Shown here one piece after another: positions 10,389 to 25,300 of a DNA stretch of 64,000 bases. The stretch covers positions 62,001 to 126,000 of the forward strand of contig JAIGNY010001670.1 of assembly GCA_020152595.1 (NCBI GenBank), read 5' to 3'. This DNA comes from Chiridota heheva. Lineage: Eukaryota; Echinodermata; Holothuroidea; Apodida; Chiridotidae. A model generated the notes under the pieces. The model searched no databases, was not told where the DNA came from, and saw nothing but the letters and a program-made list of their open reading frames with translations. A program made the translations under genes and the position numbers. The stretch's first letter is position 1; each line of letters begins with the position of its first letter.

Positions 10389-13300
10389 CTATAGAAAAGA
10401 GAAATAGAAAACCAGTGTTAGCTTTAGGTGTTTCCACATAAATATATCTATTCATTTCAATAAACAATCAAAAATAAACAATCACAATGACTAATATATT
10501 TATTATCATCAACATTTCTGGCAATACTTAAAACACTCCACAACAATAAGTTACTAACACAATGACTAATATATTTATTATCATCAAAATTTCTGGCAAT
10601 ACTTAAAACAATAAAATATATTCAGTATGAAGAATATTCGGCTTTGGGACACAATAAAGGACGTAAACTATTAGTGTTTTGATGTGCGAGTTTGGAACAA
10701 TTTGTCTGTTGGGATGCGTACATTTGTAAAACAATCAGACACAAATTACCAATAGTTAAAAGCTATTTCAACCGTAATCTTTAAGTCTTACAATTGAGGA
10801 AGGCCACAACTAAAAATTTCTCCTTCACAAAGAATCATCTTGTATAATTCAGTACATACAGATACAGTTAAAACTTACAAAAACAAATGTGGGGCAAATA
10901 AATCTAAATTGGCATGCACCATTTAGATGACACCATTTAGGAAATTGCTTAAAATCAGTGTTTCAAAAGATTTTGATTGCAGAATATTATTTAATATTGT
11001 GCCAGGATCTAAGCCTTGCGTTTCTCGTAATTTTGGTAGCAGAAAATTGTGTTAAATCTATATAGGGAAGAAGTCCTCGAAGACTGGAAGCCATGCATTT
11101 CTGCCAATTTTGAGAACAGAAATCTGCTTAATATTGTATAAACTCAAAGGTTGAAATCTAATGGCAAAGCCCTGGTAGGGGCCCAGGGGCAAAGCCCCCA
11201 GAATCCTATACAGTACATTTCTTGGTATTTTGATAGTAGAAAATCACTTAAAATTGTGTCAAATCTAGGGGCAAGGCCCCGGAAGCCCTACCCTTCTCAT
11301 GATTTTGGTAGCAAACATTTTGCTTAAAATTGTGTCAAATCTAGGCATGCATGGGCAAAAGGCATAAAGCCCTGGTGGGGACCCACGGCGAAGCCCTACA
11401 TTTCTCATGATTTTGATGGAAGAAAATTGCTTTAAAATGTGTCAAATCTATGGGGTGAAGCTGCTAGAAGAGTCCTATACATTTCTCATGATTTTGACAG
11501 TAGAAAATTTATTTCAAATTCTGGCAAAACTAGGGGAAAGCCCCGAAAGCCATGCATTTCTTCGTGATTTTGATTGTATAAAAATCCAGGGTCGAAATTC
11601 TGGTAGGCGCCCAGGGGGAAAAACCCCAAAGCTTAGCGTTTTTTGGCATGATTTTGGTAGCAGAAAATTGCTTAAAATTGTGTCAAATCCACACTAAAGT
11701 TAGTTTAAAAGAATACACATTTTTTATTGAATGTTCAAATGTAGGATCTCATTGACTAAAATATGTGTCTTTAATTGGAATACAGGGATGATGTTTTTGC
11801 TGTAAGAATGTTTGCTTTGTAAATGAATACAAATTGCAGAAGTTGAGAATAAAAAGTATATAAAATATATTCTTGGGACAATTTTTTGCCCCTGTGAGCA
11901 TTTGGCAGCTTCTCAGAAATTTTTACTGGAGGGCAGGTCCCCTCTGCCATCACACCACTGGGGTGGGCACCTGGGCATATGCCCCGATAAATGTATATGA
12001 ATTTGTTTTTTCTGATAAAAAATAAATAAACGAATCAATGGCATCAGTATCTAAAAGGTAGGGCAATTTTCTAACATGTACCTATTTCCCGCAACTTAGC
12101 ATTGATATCCAGTGCCACATGGTGAAAGTTTTATGAGTAAAGTACACCAGAAATGTAAGAGGTCAAATGGTGCCTCCCCCATGAAAAATCCTGGATGTGC
12201 CACTGAGACATCCGTTTCACAAGCATGTAATGCCCTATAAGAATACATGACACAAACGATCTTTAAAATGTGCCATTTCAGTTATATAGGAAACTAATAT
12301 ATTTACATTAAATTTTTACTACTTACATGATTTCCTTCCAAACATAAAGAGCACATTCGTAGCGTCTGAATCCTCCCTGTGAACATACAATATAACAACC
12401 AGAAAACCTTAAAGGTTTTGTGGTTCCAATGCCTTATTTTTTAAAAGCTGTTGTGACATTGACATTAGCAGTGAAGTGGAATGATAAAGGTATTTTATAC
12501 ACTCCTTACACTATAAATAACAACTGACAATATTGAGACCTGCTTAATTTCATTTTGTGAATCTGTTTTAGAGCAGATGCAACTGGGTTTCAACCAGTGG
12601 AATAGCTACAAGAGGCTTGGCCCCCAGTAAGGTCCATGCCCTCTAGGGGTCTAAAACCATTTGAATTTCAAGTCAGCATGTTCCATGGCCCCTTCCCCTC
12701 CAACTTGAACAGTGGGCCCACTTTGAACATCGGTTGTGGGAATGACTCTTTAATAGGTTGAGCTCAATTTGCCCCTACTGTTGTTGAGGAATTAGCCTTT
12801 GGTAAGTGCTAATACAACACATATATCTGTGCTTTAAACCAACAAATTGTAGCAAAGACTTTGTTCATTTCAAGCTTTTAGTTTGTTTGGTTGTCTGGGT
12901 ATTTTACATCCTTGTCTCCACATCCAAGGTTATATTGATATGGCAGATGTCCACTGTGGCTTGATAAATTGTGGAGATCCACCACAAATTGAACACGGGA
13001 TGCTAGCTTGTCAAGCTGATGCTATGACCACTAGACCATGGAGGTCTCTTTAAGCTTTTAGATTATTAAACAGCCCTAATCTGTTAATGATAATCAACCC
13101 ATAAACCATCGGAATGAATGAAAGAATTGAATAACTCAGACATTTATATGTAACTTCAGGAATTTGTAACTGCATGGAAAAGTATAAATAGATATATTTC
13201 CACAGGGGCATGGGAGGAATTGAGCGTATTGAAAATGCAATGAATATTCATTCCACTTGAGGGATATGGGTGGAGTCATGAAATATAGTTCAACTTAAGT

Positions 13301-16300
13301 AAGAATATAATAATCACACTACCCATCCTCCATTTACCTGCATATTGTCCACTCACCCACCGTGTTGTTTAGCCCCCTCCCCCCTCAATATTTGCTCTTA
13401 ATTTTTCTTAATCTAATAGAATTTCAGAAAATATACCAATGCGCAAAACCAGAAATAAAATAACAGTAAAATAATTTTATTATAGGTTCTATAATTATAC
13501 TGTGTTGTCAAAATGAAAATTCTTTGATTATATTCAATGAAATAACCACAAAAACATATTGTTACCCCGCCCAAGGGTATATAAACACTGGCAATAGTCA
13601 TCATACACTGTGACCGTGCTCACATGTCAGAAGCAAGGCTCCATGAATGAAAACTATTGCCAAATGCAAGGATGTATGGACACATGCAACCGATCTTGAT
13701 TGAAGGAAACACTACCAAATTGAAAACTGAAATAGTATGGATATATAAGTTTTTTTCTAAAAGTCCTTTGCAAAAGAAAGTGCAGAGAATGAGCCTTTGG
13801 GAGAAGAGGATAAAGTGCAACTTGCAGACAAGTGGGTAGAATCTATTGAATCTTGTCCAATATACACTCATGTATGAAATACTGTTGAAGGAAATTGACT
13901 GTTTTTAGGCATATTTTTGCCTCAAATATTTCTATTTTGCCAGAGCCCAGGAGCTTTTCCCCCTGGACCCCACTGGGCTTTGCCTCTGGACCCTACCAGG
14001 GGCCTTTAGGCAGGCCCCTACACCCCACACTTAAAAGCTCATGCTAAGCACTCCGTATGCACCAAAAAGGTATCCATACATAATTACTAGAAACCGTCAA
14101 ATTCAGCCACTCAATATTTGTTTTTGTTCTGGCGCGCTTTGTACTCACCTATCCACCCTCTACTCACCCATTCCCAATTTTCCACCCTGTCATCTACCAA
14201 CCATGCTCTTAACCAACTTACCCCACACTCATCATCCCAACCTTCGATATAAGCTTTAATTCTTCCATTACACCACCAGCTCCCCCTAATTCCTTGCTGA
14301 TAATTTACATAAACAGAAAAATAAAATCCCTGTAACTTAAATTTGATACTCCCCTTAAAGACATAAACTTATACTTATAAAACTGATAGAACTATTCATC
14401 TAACAAATCTCTGACTGAAAATTCAATGTGGATCATTTGGAGGACATCTTTTATGTTTTATTTCTATTCAAAACAGTAATGTTTTAATTTCTTTTCATTC
14501 TAGGACTTTCTTGGTACGAGACTTCATTGTTTAACTTTTCATTCTAGGACTTTCTTTGTAAAAGACTTCATTGTTTAACTTTTCTTTCAGCTATCCATGT
14601 CAGTAATGCATTGTTGTAAGTTTTTTTGAGGCAAGAGTCTCCATTACATAAATCTCCTTTCAAGCTAGACACAAATAAAATTAGGATTCATTTCCATGAG
14701 CAGAAATCTTTGTTCCCATGCAGTAACTGAACAATGCAAGCAGACAGAAAACGGATAGTAAAGATGACTGCATAATAACTGTCCCTTTAAGTTGACGTCC
14801 ATCCCATATTGCAAATAATCCTCTTACTTGGAAGGCTCATTACTTTAGCATCACTGTGATTTACAATTGAATGTGATTTGCAATTTCAAAAAAAGTTTTG
14901 CCACAACCAACATGCACTTTTTTAATGGTTTCATAACTGTCCGCCAGAAATATTTGGGCAATAAACATTATTAGTGGTTAACAAAGGGAAGTACAAGATA
15001 CCAAAGGCAGAGCTCACTATTTCTAAAAGTGAATCGAAGCTTGTGGTGTCAAATTATAGGCCAATTACAATTCTACCGATTTGATCAAAAACTAATAAAG
15101 CAAATGCATATAAATTAATATATTACATAGGTTAATAGATGAAAGGAACATGGTGGGATCAATGTTTGATCTACCAAAGGCTTTTGATTAGAACCCCCTC
15201 AGGCTGCCAAATGAAGAAAGATATGAAACAGCTATAAATTTATTCCAAAGCAATCTATGTGTGAATATTCTCAATGATTAAACCTCTTCTTAATATTTAA
15301 CTTTACTGCGCTAATTTATATCTATAAAACTTCTTTATGAGTTATCTTGCCCTTTTAAGTTTGTTTCATTGTATTTTTGTGCTTAGCTTGTGATTTTACC
15401 AAAACTGAACTTTTTAGTACAAGTATATAAGTGTGGACCTTGTGTGTATACATGGAGTTATACCTGCAAATGAGGACCCACACCTGAGAAAACACCTTGT
15501 AACTGAGGACATATACTTCCAAACATGGACCTAACATTCACGACATTGGATTGTCTACATTTAACAAGTGGACTCCTTCTAAATTGATCCATTATAGAAA
15601 TAAAGACATCTTTTGACTTTCTGAATAATGTGGTACCTTTAAAACAACTCAGGACGTCATTGTTTGGAGGGTGTCCTGGTTCAGGTGGTGTTTTGTCAGG
15701 TGGAGTCCTCATTTGATGGTCTTTATAAATGCACACACACATACATATATTATATATACACTCACATATACATATACACATCAATATATATGGTCCAAGT
15801 AAGAAAATTGATGAATTTTCTTTACCTCCATCCCTGCCCCATATCTCTTTCTTCCATATTAACACAATAAAGTTGAATGAAATAAAGCTTAATTTCTAAG
15901 CCCTTTCCCTATTTTCTTTATCTGATAACTAAGACCAATGCTGGTGTAAAACTCACAAGCGAACTTTTCTTTCCTAATAGAAAATAGCGAAAAGAACTCA
16001 TTATACAACCTTTCAAATATTGCAATGTTGACAAATGAAACATTTTTAAGCATACAACTTTTTCTTAATGCAAAGTGAATAGTGAATATATAGGCATACC
16101 TCTTCTTAAGTAATAAGATCATAGGCAACTCAAACAAAAATTGATATTCAGGTTTACCACTTTGTTGCTGCAAAAGTGTTTTGGCTTAAGACAAAAGTTA
16201 ATTGAACACAATTTCGCTAATGAATTTGAAAACATCTCTAACTTACCTGTATGAGTTGCCTGATACTTTTCTTTTATGCCTAACAAAAACAAAGTTTATG

Positions 16301-19300
16301 TTACTATTACAAACCATGCAATATTTCCAGGATATGAAATATTACTGCATACTCAGTTTTGCTTAGTTCCTTAAAGTGAGGTTTTGACATGAGTTCATGT
16401 TTAAATGATGACTTTAATGTTTAACATTCACACTGGTGACTGAAGTAATTGATAATAAATATATATTATTTGAAATACATAATTTAGTTCTTCACTAGTT
16501 TCCTATGGTCCTATGTATCTGAACCAAAATCTATATACCTTTATTGATATCTTCTAAATTCAGGGTATTGACTGATTAATATGAATTCCTTAAAATTGTT
16601 TAATTAAATGGAAGCATTATAGTATTAAGTGTATATCTGCTTGTCCCCCCAAACAATTTTTTTTTAATAATAATAATAAATAAATTTAAAAAAAAAGAGG
16701 ACATTTATTTCATGGTAAATTGGACATTTGGTCCTCTAGCTGTCAATTGCTGGAGAGATTCATAAACAGTGTGGCATCGCTATTATAGTTTGATAAATCA
16801 TTAAATATCTGTTTTCTTATTTATCCTTAAATATGTAGAATGATTCAATACACCAAAATGATTGTAGTGACCTTTTCGTTTCCAAACTATGAGCAGTAGT
16901 ATCAACACAATGAAAATTGCTAGGATCACAAGTACGGCAATAACTCCTGGCTTATTCTTAGGGGTCTCCACTGGCTCTGTTAAAAAGATTCACAAAGAAA
17001 AGAAAGAATATACAAAATCAAATAATATGCAGCAAATTTTGCTCAATTAGGAACCAGATGTACATGTAAAGAGAAAGCAAGTGTGAAGAAAGAGAAGTTA
17101 ATGCATCAAATGAGAAGCCAATTATTGTATCCAGTTGCAGAACCAGGATTTTTTCAGGAGGCACCATTTGACTCTTACAATTTTTGGTGACCTTAAGACA
17201 TAAAACTATCACTATGAGGCACAGCATATAATTGCTAGGGTATATGTTAACAAATCACCTCACCTTTTAGACATGTATTATGCCCTTCCATTTGTTAGTC
17301 TTCTTTTATTTTTGATACATATATAGCTTTTTTTCATTTTTTGACAATAAGGGGGTCCAGGGGGCATGTATTTGGGTGCCCCTTAAATCCGCTACTGAAT
17401 GTATCAGCATATATCGTAAAGAGGATTATTAAACAAAAGTATTGGAATGATTATTATTCCCCAATTATTGCAAAATTTATTAAAGGTATAAAATCAAAAA
17501 GGTATAAATTCTTGGATAATAAACTCGACACTCCTAATATTTTTCTTTCGCAATTTGACTCCTTAATTATACTCCCTCACTCACTGTTCCCTTTTCCTCA
17601 AGTGGAGATTGAGGCCTTCAGCACAGAGATCCATCTCTTCCTGTCTTGTGCCACTTCACTGACTTAGTTTCAGCTCTGGCATCCGAGCATCTCTCTCTCT
17701 CTCCTTCTCTACCATCGCCTCTAAGTTGTTTTTGACCCAACTCTTTTTCTTCGCCCATCTGGTGTCCAGGACAAAGCTACCCTTGAATTATTGGTGGCAT
17801 CTCTTCATAAAATATGTCCAATTTCCTTCCATCTTCTTTCACGATTTATTGTGCTTGTCGGAACCATCTTTGTCTTTCTATACAAGTCATTATTTAAAAT
17901 TACTGCTGGCCATCAGACTTTTAATATTTTGTGTAGGCAGTTTCATTGGAATGTATCTACTTTTTTGTTTATTGTCGCCCTCAATAATTCTCCATGTGCA
18001 TGATCTGTATAGAAGCACAGACATAACATTTGTTTGAAATATTTTTAATTTTGTCCTTAGGTTGTAGTTGTTTGATCTCCAAACGTTGTTAAAGGTAATG
18101 AAGGCGTTTCCAACCTTGGCTATTCTTCTCCTTATATCAATCAGTGTTCCGCCATCTTTATTGTACTCACTGTGTAGTGTGTGTGTGTGTGTGTGTGCAT
18201 TTGCTTTGATATTCATTTAAGGACCTTGATCTGGTAACACACCAATCGTTTAAGGACCCAGGTCGCGTTTGAGGACCTGAACACACATCCTTAAACGTTT
18301 TTGCTATAAACAAGAACATTTTTTATTTAAGATGGTGCTTGAGAAGTTTTATAGATGTCCTTAATGAACTGGTTGAATATCTAATTTCACACATCTTCAG
18401 AGTGTCAAAATTTCACACTGATATATTCAAAAAATTGATTGCGATACAAATTTTTAACACAGTTACCCGCTGATTTGCGGCAAGTCCTTACTTGTTTAGT
18501 AAAACTGAAAATGATTTAAAACATGAAATTGATGTTTTCCTTGTCTCCAGAATTTGTAAATTTGCTGATGACACTAAGCTGTACAGGATTGTTGATGCTA
18601 GTAGACCATGGGCCATAGGCTCAAAAGTGCTTTAGTTTTGAGTTCCGTAGCCCCGTAAGGGAGGTACTTACAATTAACCTTTGTAAACATTTAGTGAATA
18701 TCATTATAAAACAATATTGACATGTTCCCAAGTCTGAAAGTTGCACACTTATGAGAAATTGGGGGGAAAAGATAAAAAAATGCAGTTTTGGTTGCTATGT
18801 GATTATTTCCCCTAGCAATCAGCATTTAAGAGGTAACTTGGTGCAATAAAGGGCAAGAAATATATTGCATAGTGGTTTATGGAACACTACAACAACAACA
18901 TTCAAGAGCAAATTTTTTGCAAATGTTCAAAATATATGCTAAAATATTAGAAAATAGTTATTTTGGTTGCTATGGTATTATACCACTTAGCAACAACGCT
19001 CTTAAATTTGTTAACAATGTTTTTGGTGGAAAACCTTTCTGAACTTTCCCATAGTAACCCTAGTATGATCTTGCTTCCATAGGGGACCAAAGAAAAGGTC
19101 CCTTCATTTGGAAGGGCCTGGCCCTTGCCACATAGAGGGCTTAACCCAACCCTTATCCTGTAGAAGACCCCTAAAACAAACAAAAATAATCTGATTTTTA
19201 AATTTGGCCATCTCTAATTTGAACATCAAGTGGGGAGGGTTTCCACTTTAGAATCAACACTGCACTAAGATACTGAATTTCATTGGTAGGGCCTCCGAAC

Positions 19301-22300
19301 CATCAGCTCTGGGCCAATAGCACTATAGTGTATATAAAGTGCAAGTAGTCCTATAGAATACACTCAGTAAGAAAAACATATTGGTTTGGTTTGTTGATGT
19401 TTAACGGCACCGCGACAGCCAGAATCAAATGTGCCAAGAGGGTGTTAAAAACTTAAGGTGTAAAAGTTACGGCAGAGAGGAGATGGAGGATTGAGAGAAA
19501 GAAAAGGGGGGAAAATAGGGTGAATTTGGGAGAAAAAAGGAAGGGGTGTGTGAGGTAAGATGTAGAAGGGAGGAGAAAGGTAGATTAGATATGGTGGTAA
19601 AGGTTGTTGTTGCGGAGGAAGTTGATGTTGGAGGAAGAATTTGCTTTAAAGAGATGCGAGATTGTGGGTGAGGAGAGAAGAGACCTGGAGTTCAGGTATA
19701 GGGGACAGGTTAAGACGATATGCTTGATGGAGAGGTCGGTATTGCAGAGAAGTGCAGGGGAGCCGGAAAATACATTGCATAACCTTTTTCACTCAATAAA
19801 CACAAACAAGATAATACAGCAAAAGTCTGTTGAATTCTTAACGAAGAAGAAGACTTTATTTAATGTTCCTGCAGATGACAAGACTGAAACTTACAACATA
19901 TGAGTGTGCGATGGATTAACAATATATGCAAGGTTGAACTAGATCCTTTACAAACAAAAGATGTTGATGGTCAATCATGGCGGACTAAAATACAAAACTA
20001 AAATCACAATTCACAAAAGTAGTGTTCACTTTTTCCAGAATATAAACTGCCACAAATGAATAAAAGAATTTACTATTTTCAAGAAACTGAGGTTTTTCAG
20101 TTAAATAACTTTGCATCCAGTTATTGTTTGGCAGGCAGAATTACTTGCTTTCAGTTATACATAAATTGAAAACAATTTCATGGACTAACATACAATATAC
20201 AAACAGAAATAGCAGTTATCAATTAGCCGGTGGAATGCGCTTTTCAAAATAATAATTCATGTTTTCTATATACATGTACCCACTACTGGAAGGCCAAATG
20301 ACTCATTCCAAAAAACTGCAAGGTCTCTCAGCTCATTGAAATAAAAATGTTTAATTCCAAGGACTAACATATTCAATATACATGCAGAATGAATTGATCA
20401 GATAGAAGGCCGAATGCAGTGATTCCAGCAAACTGCAAGATTTCTCTGTTCATCATAATAGAAATGAGAAATTTCAAGGAATAACATATTGTCCATAGTT
20501 GGGTTGGTACTTGGTGGAAGGTGATATGGGGTTGTATTCTGCACAAAATGGAACATGTTACTTTAAGGTTAAATAGTTAATTTAATATGGTAAATTTTGA
20601 TCAGTCGCGTGTTTATATGGAAAAAACGTAAGTGTAATTGGGTTGTTACTTTGTGAATTGATGAGGGATGATGTGAAGTTGTATTTCGGAAAAGATGTGA
20701 CACGTCGATTAAAGGTCAAATGTCAGAGGTCAAATAATAATGGTAAATTTTGTTGGAAAAATGTAGTTGCTATGTTATTGATCCTTGATGGGTAAGTGTC
20801 CATCAGTTTGTTACTTAGTGGATTGGTGGAGGGTGATGCAAGATTATGTCTCACATATAATGTGATATGTTATTTAAAGGTCAAAGGTCAGATAAGTGAT
20901 TTTAAAATGGTAAATTTTGTGTACGCTTTGTGGGATAACCATAAGTTTTGGGTGGTATTGGTGGGTTGGTGGAAGGTGATGCAGGGTTATGTACCGCACA
21001 AAATGGGCCTAGTCATTTAAAGGTTAAACTTCAAAGGTCAAATAATTGATTTAAAATGGTAAATTTTGGTTGGTTGCCTGTTATGCAAATTTCACAAAGC
21101 AATTGCATTGTTACTGGTTGATGAAGGCTGATAAAAAGTTGTGTCTTGGGAAAGATAACACATCACTTAAAGGTCAAAGGTCAAATAATTGATTAGAATA
21201 GTACATTTTGTTTCACTCTTCCTGGGAAACACATGCGTGATATTGGGTAATTGGCACTTGGTGGGTTGGTGGAAGGTGATATAGTGTTGTGTCATAATGG
21301 GATGTGTCATTTAAAGATCAAATGTCAGAGGTCAAGTAATTGATATAAAATGATATATTTTATGTTATGTTTCCTGGAAAAATATTTGATCATTTTACAA
21401 ATTATACATGGCAGAGGTAAATAAGGTTAGCAACTCTATGGATTGCAATCTTGTTAATTGCAACTCCTCTTTCATGTCGGTCTTGGTTTCCTGAATACAG
21501 GAGTAGTTCTCTTGTTGTAGTTTGTAATTTTCCATTCCCGGTCCATCTCAATTCACTTATTCCAAGAATTTTCAGTCCATGTTGGCTCATTTCTTGTTAG
21601 CATTTCTGTTTTGCCTCTTTCATACAAAGTTCTCACATTCCAACAGCCCATCAGACACTTCTCTCTCATTTCAATGCCTTCTTCTCTTTTCCTTCTTGGC
21701 TTTGAGCTGCCACTTTTGCCTTCTATCAAGATGATGGCTTCTAAACAGCTTTCACCATGACCCATCATACAGCGCTCTTCCGGTACCCAATGCAGGGAAG
21801 GGTCTTCCGGTATCATACGGGTTTCATGGCTAACTCGGTTAAAAGTTTATAGAATCTTTGCTGAGGTTTCCGTAATCAAGATCTTTTTATGGGGCAAGTG
21901 ATTAGGCTTACGCCCAACCTCCTAACCTGGAGGATTGGTTGGTTTTCTGTTAGGGTTTTCTTTCCCTTAGGCAAGTGCATTCATGTGCTTACGAGCCTTG
22001 TCAACCCTTAATTATACTAAAGAAACTAAAACGAACTCAAATGAGCATGGTGACACTTTGTATCCAACACAGTCAAATTGAAAGAAAATATAAGAAGAGG
22101 TGGAACATGTCTAAAGATACTGTAAGACTTACCGATAATGATGACCTTTGTAATTGAAATCTCAAAAGAAACAAAGTTTTTCTCTGGAATAATGAGAAGG
22201 GAGTAATTTCCTTCATCAGTTAATTCAGCTTGAAGAATGGAAAGATCTCCGCTTGTCATTTGTTTGTAATGCTCAGAAATCTCCTCCAAAGCTTTGCCAT

Positions 22301-25300
22301 CTTTCACCCAGTACCGCTGCAATATTTTGTATGTTTTACTGTAGTTGCAGGATATTATGAATGGATCTCCAGATGTTACTTCAATGTATTTTGGACATTT
22401 TACTTCTTCTTTATGTGGAGTTTCTGTTAAAAAAATACCTTTGTGATTGCATGATATGTTGATTTTACACTTTAGTTTCAAATACCTTCAGGCACGTTTA
22501 ATTATTGTAATGGTTATGCTTCTTAAGTTTTTCCGCTTTATATGTAGTTCACTCAAGAGGAAATTATTTTTTATAGAGGTCAGCATCCCCCTTTAAAATT
22601 TCTGGCTACGTGCCTGAATACCTTTAATTTTCCCCAAAACTTATTATTCATGTACATGATTGGAAATCTAAAATTTTTGCAAAGTAATGTATGAAATATA
22701 ATTTTGGATATGAGACCAAACTATATAAAAATCCTACAGTTTGAATCACTTTTTAATTATCATGTTTGAGAAAATTGGGATTCAATGGCAAGAATTGTTA
22801 AGCAAAAAATGCAGCTTCTTATCTGTGTTGGTTTATAGAAAAAATTGAAAACAAACTGTCTTTAGGTATGGAATTTTTTACATTAAGACAATAATTATTA
22901 CAAATCCACTCATAAGATTAAGTAAGTTGTAAATGCAGTGCAGAAGTTTCTCTGTTGCAACAATGTTTACGAATTGAACACTCTAGACTTGAACAAACAT
23001 AATTGCAAGCTTCCAATTAAATTTAAAAATACCTTTCAATAAAATGCACTTGATATCTCAATTGCTATGTCAGCAATGTCACAATAAATCTTATCTGACA
23101 TACATAATTATTTACTACCTTCAGAAAAATTATTTGTTAATACTATGTTCCAATATTGAGTATAGAGGCTTGCATGACTGCTCTATGCATTGGCTATGAA
23201 AACTTAGTATATTTCCTTTAATCAACAATAAATATACATTTCCTTAAGCCCCAGTTAAAGTGCATTTCTACATATTTCCTTTGAAACAATGCAATTACCA
23301 TACTCATCATGCGAATCTTATCAGAAATAAAAGAAATACAAATGAATGAAACACAAACCTTTCACCAATACTAAGATATTTGGCCTTCCAAACACAAAAT
23401 TGGGATCTCTTGATGCAATAATTAAGGAATAATTTCCTTCCTGCTCCTTCTGTGCTTTGATTATAAATAAGGTTCCATGTTCATCCACACTATATCCAGT
23501 CAGAGGTGCACTGTTAGATGTTGTGCTAATCAGATCAGCCCCCTTAAAAGTCCATGATATGTTTTGAACAAGGTCGTCAGGAGCAGTGTAATTACACCTA
23601 ATTTCCCCCGTTGTATTTTCATATAGCTGGACTTCACTTGGACACAACACAGGAATTTCCAAACCTGCCGCGGATGCTGTTGGACAATTGAAATGACTTT
23701 TGTCATGTAATCTATGCAGGGGTGTCGGAAGGGATTTGGGGAAAGGGGGCAGAAAATTAAATGAGGGCACTTTTTCTGACAGTAATTGAGGGGCACCTTT
23801 CATTTTCAAATAGGGGCACTTTTTGTCAGTTTTCGAAAAGGTGGGGCGAGCCCCCTGTTCCTACATATATGGTTTGAATATATAGGACTTGGGGGGAGCA
23901 AGAGGGCACTTGGTGTGATGTTTTGTATCTTAGTATGATTTTGTGATTCACCCCCCTCCCCCCCACTCCCCCCCTCCCCTCCCTCCCTCCCTTTGACATT
24001 TCCACTTTCGGTAGACAAATGCTGCCTACAGGTTTGAGATTGGGTAGCCAGGACCAAAGTTGTCAATTGCCCATCGGGCGAATAGGTAATATTAAGGTCT
24101 ACTTCTGAAAATTACTGCTTTAGAAAATTATTGAAGCCATGCCCCCCTTCCAGCACGGCCCTCGTATCAGGGCCCCTGATATATGACATGTTTTAATTAT
24201 GTCAAATAAATACTAAATGTATGTTACAACTTCTATTTACTATGTAGGATTTGTGAGTGAGTGGATTTCTATTTGTTTTCAAGCTCCATAAATGACCTAG
24301 AATAACTTTCAAAAGGGCAGCTCCTGCTCCACGGTCCGCCCTCAACTTTGAAAAGGGCATGTCCCCCTGTCTGCCCAACTCTAGGGCAAGACCCGCTTAC
24401 TTTAGGGGGAGGGGGGAGAATTTCCCCATGGTGACATTGCTGATATGTGCACATGGGAGGAAGATGAACCAGAACCAAATTGGTTTTGTGGTTTCTATGA
24501 TTTTTTGTTCATATACTGATTGATTTGCAAATTTTGTATCAACTGTCAGGTCACTGCATCTGATGATATATTTGTTCCATAATATTTATTCATAAGCCAC
24601 ACCCACCATATGCGGATCAAAACTGTTGACAACATCAGCATACATGTGCAAAATAATTAAGAACATTATCATAGCAAGTATGCAAAAACGATTGCTCATT
24701 TCAAGATCCTATTTCAAGAAATTGTTGGTAAGCCCCACTTATTAAAATTCATGACATCACTTCCACAACAGTAGAATATATATACAGACCATACCCCTCT
24801 ATGTACCACATATGACATACTGTAAGTCTGATCTACCATTTGTGAGGTATGGGGATATTAATTTTTGATCACTTTCACACATTAAGCCATGCCCACCCAC
24901 CATGCATATTAATGACATCTGTTGATAATATAAACATGTGCACAATAATCAACATTATCATGACCAGTAAGATGCAAAACGGACATGCGATTGCTCATGT
25001 ATTAGGCCCCGCCCTCCCATTAAAATGCATGACCACCACAAACAATGGGCTATCTGTGTACCACATAATTTGAATCAGTTTATCGTTATTGGGATATAGT
25101 GTTTACAAGCTCTTTTCAGCAAAATCACATTAAGCCCCGCCCACTATAGATTTAATGAAATTCAATGTTTTATACAATGAACATGTACACACCAGCTAAA
25201 CACTATGATTGCACCAAATATGAAACAAAACAGATATGTGATTTTTGAAATATGAGCATTTCAAGATTTTTACATTAAGCCCCGCCACCTCGTTATATAC

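Noticed and set aside
12940..13050. A functional tRNA gene
   Set aside because: The A-box is good but the B-box (GTGTTCAATTT) is degenerate and the 3' part continues into a SINE body and tail.
13560..13620. TATA-type promoter near GGGTATATAAACAC
   Set aside because: There is no downstream gene or ORF of note on either strand; one TATA-like word in AT-rich sequence is not enough.
17341..18037. Plus-strand ORFs of 70-108 codons
   Set aside because: No domain, biased hydrophobic composition, and the opposite strand there is a LINE RT remnant.
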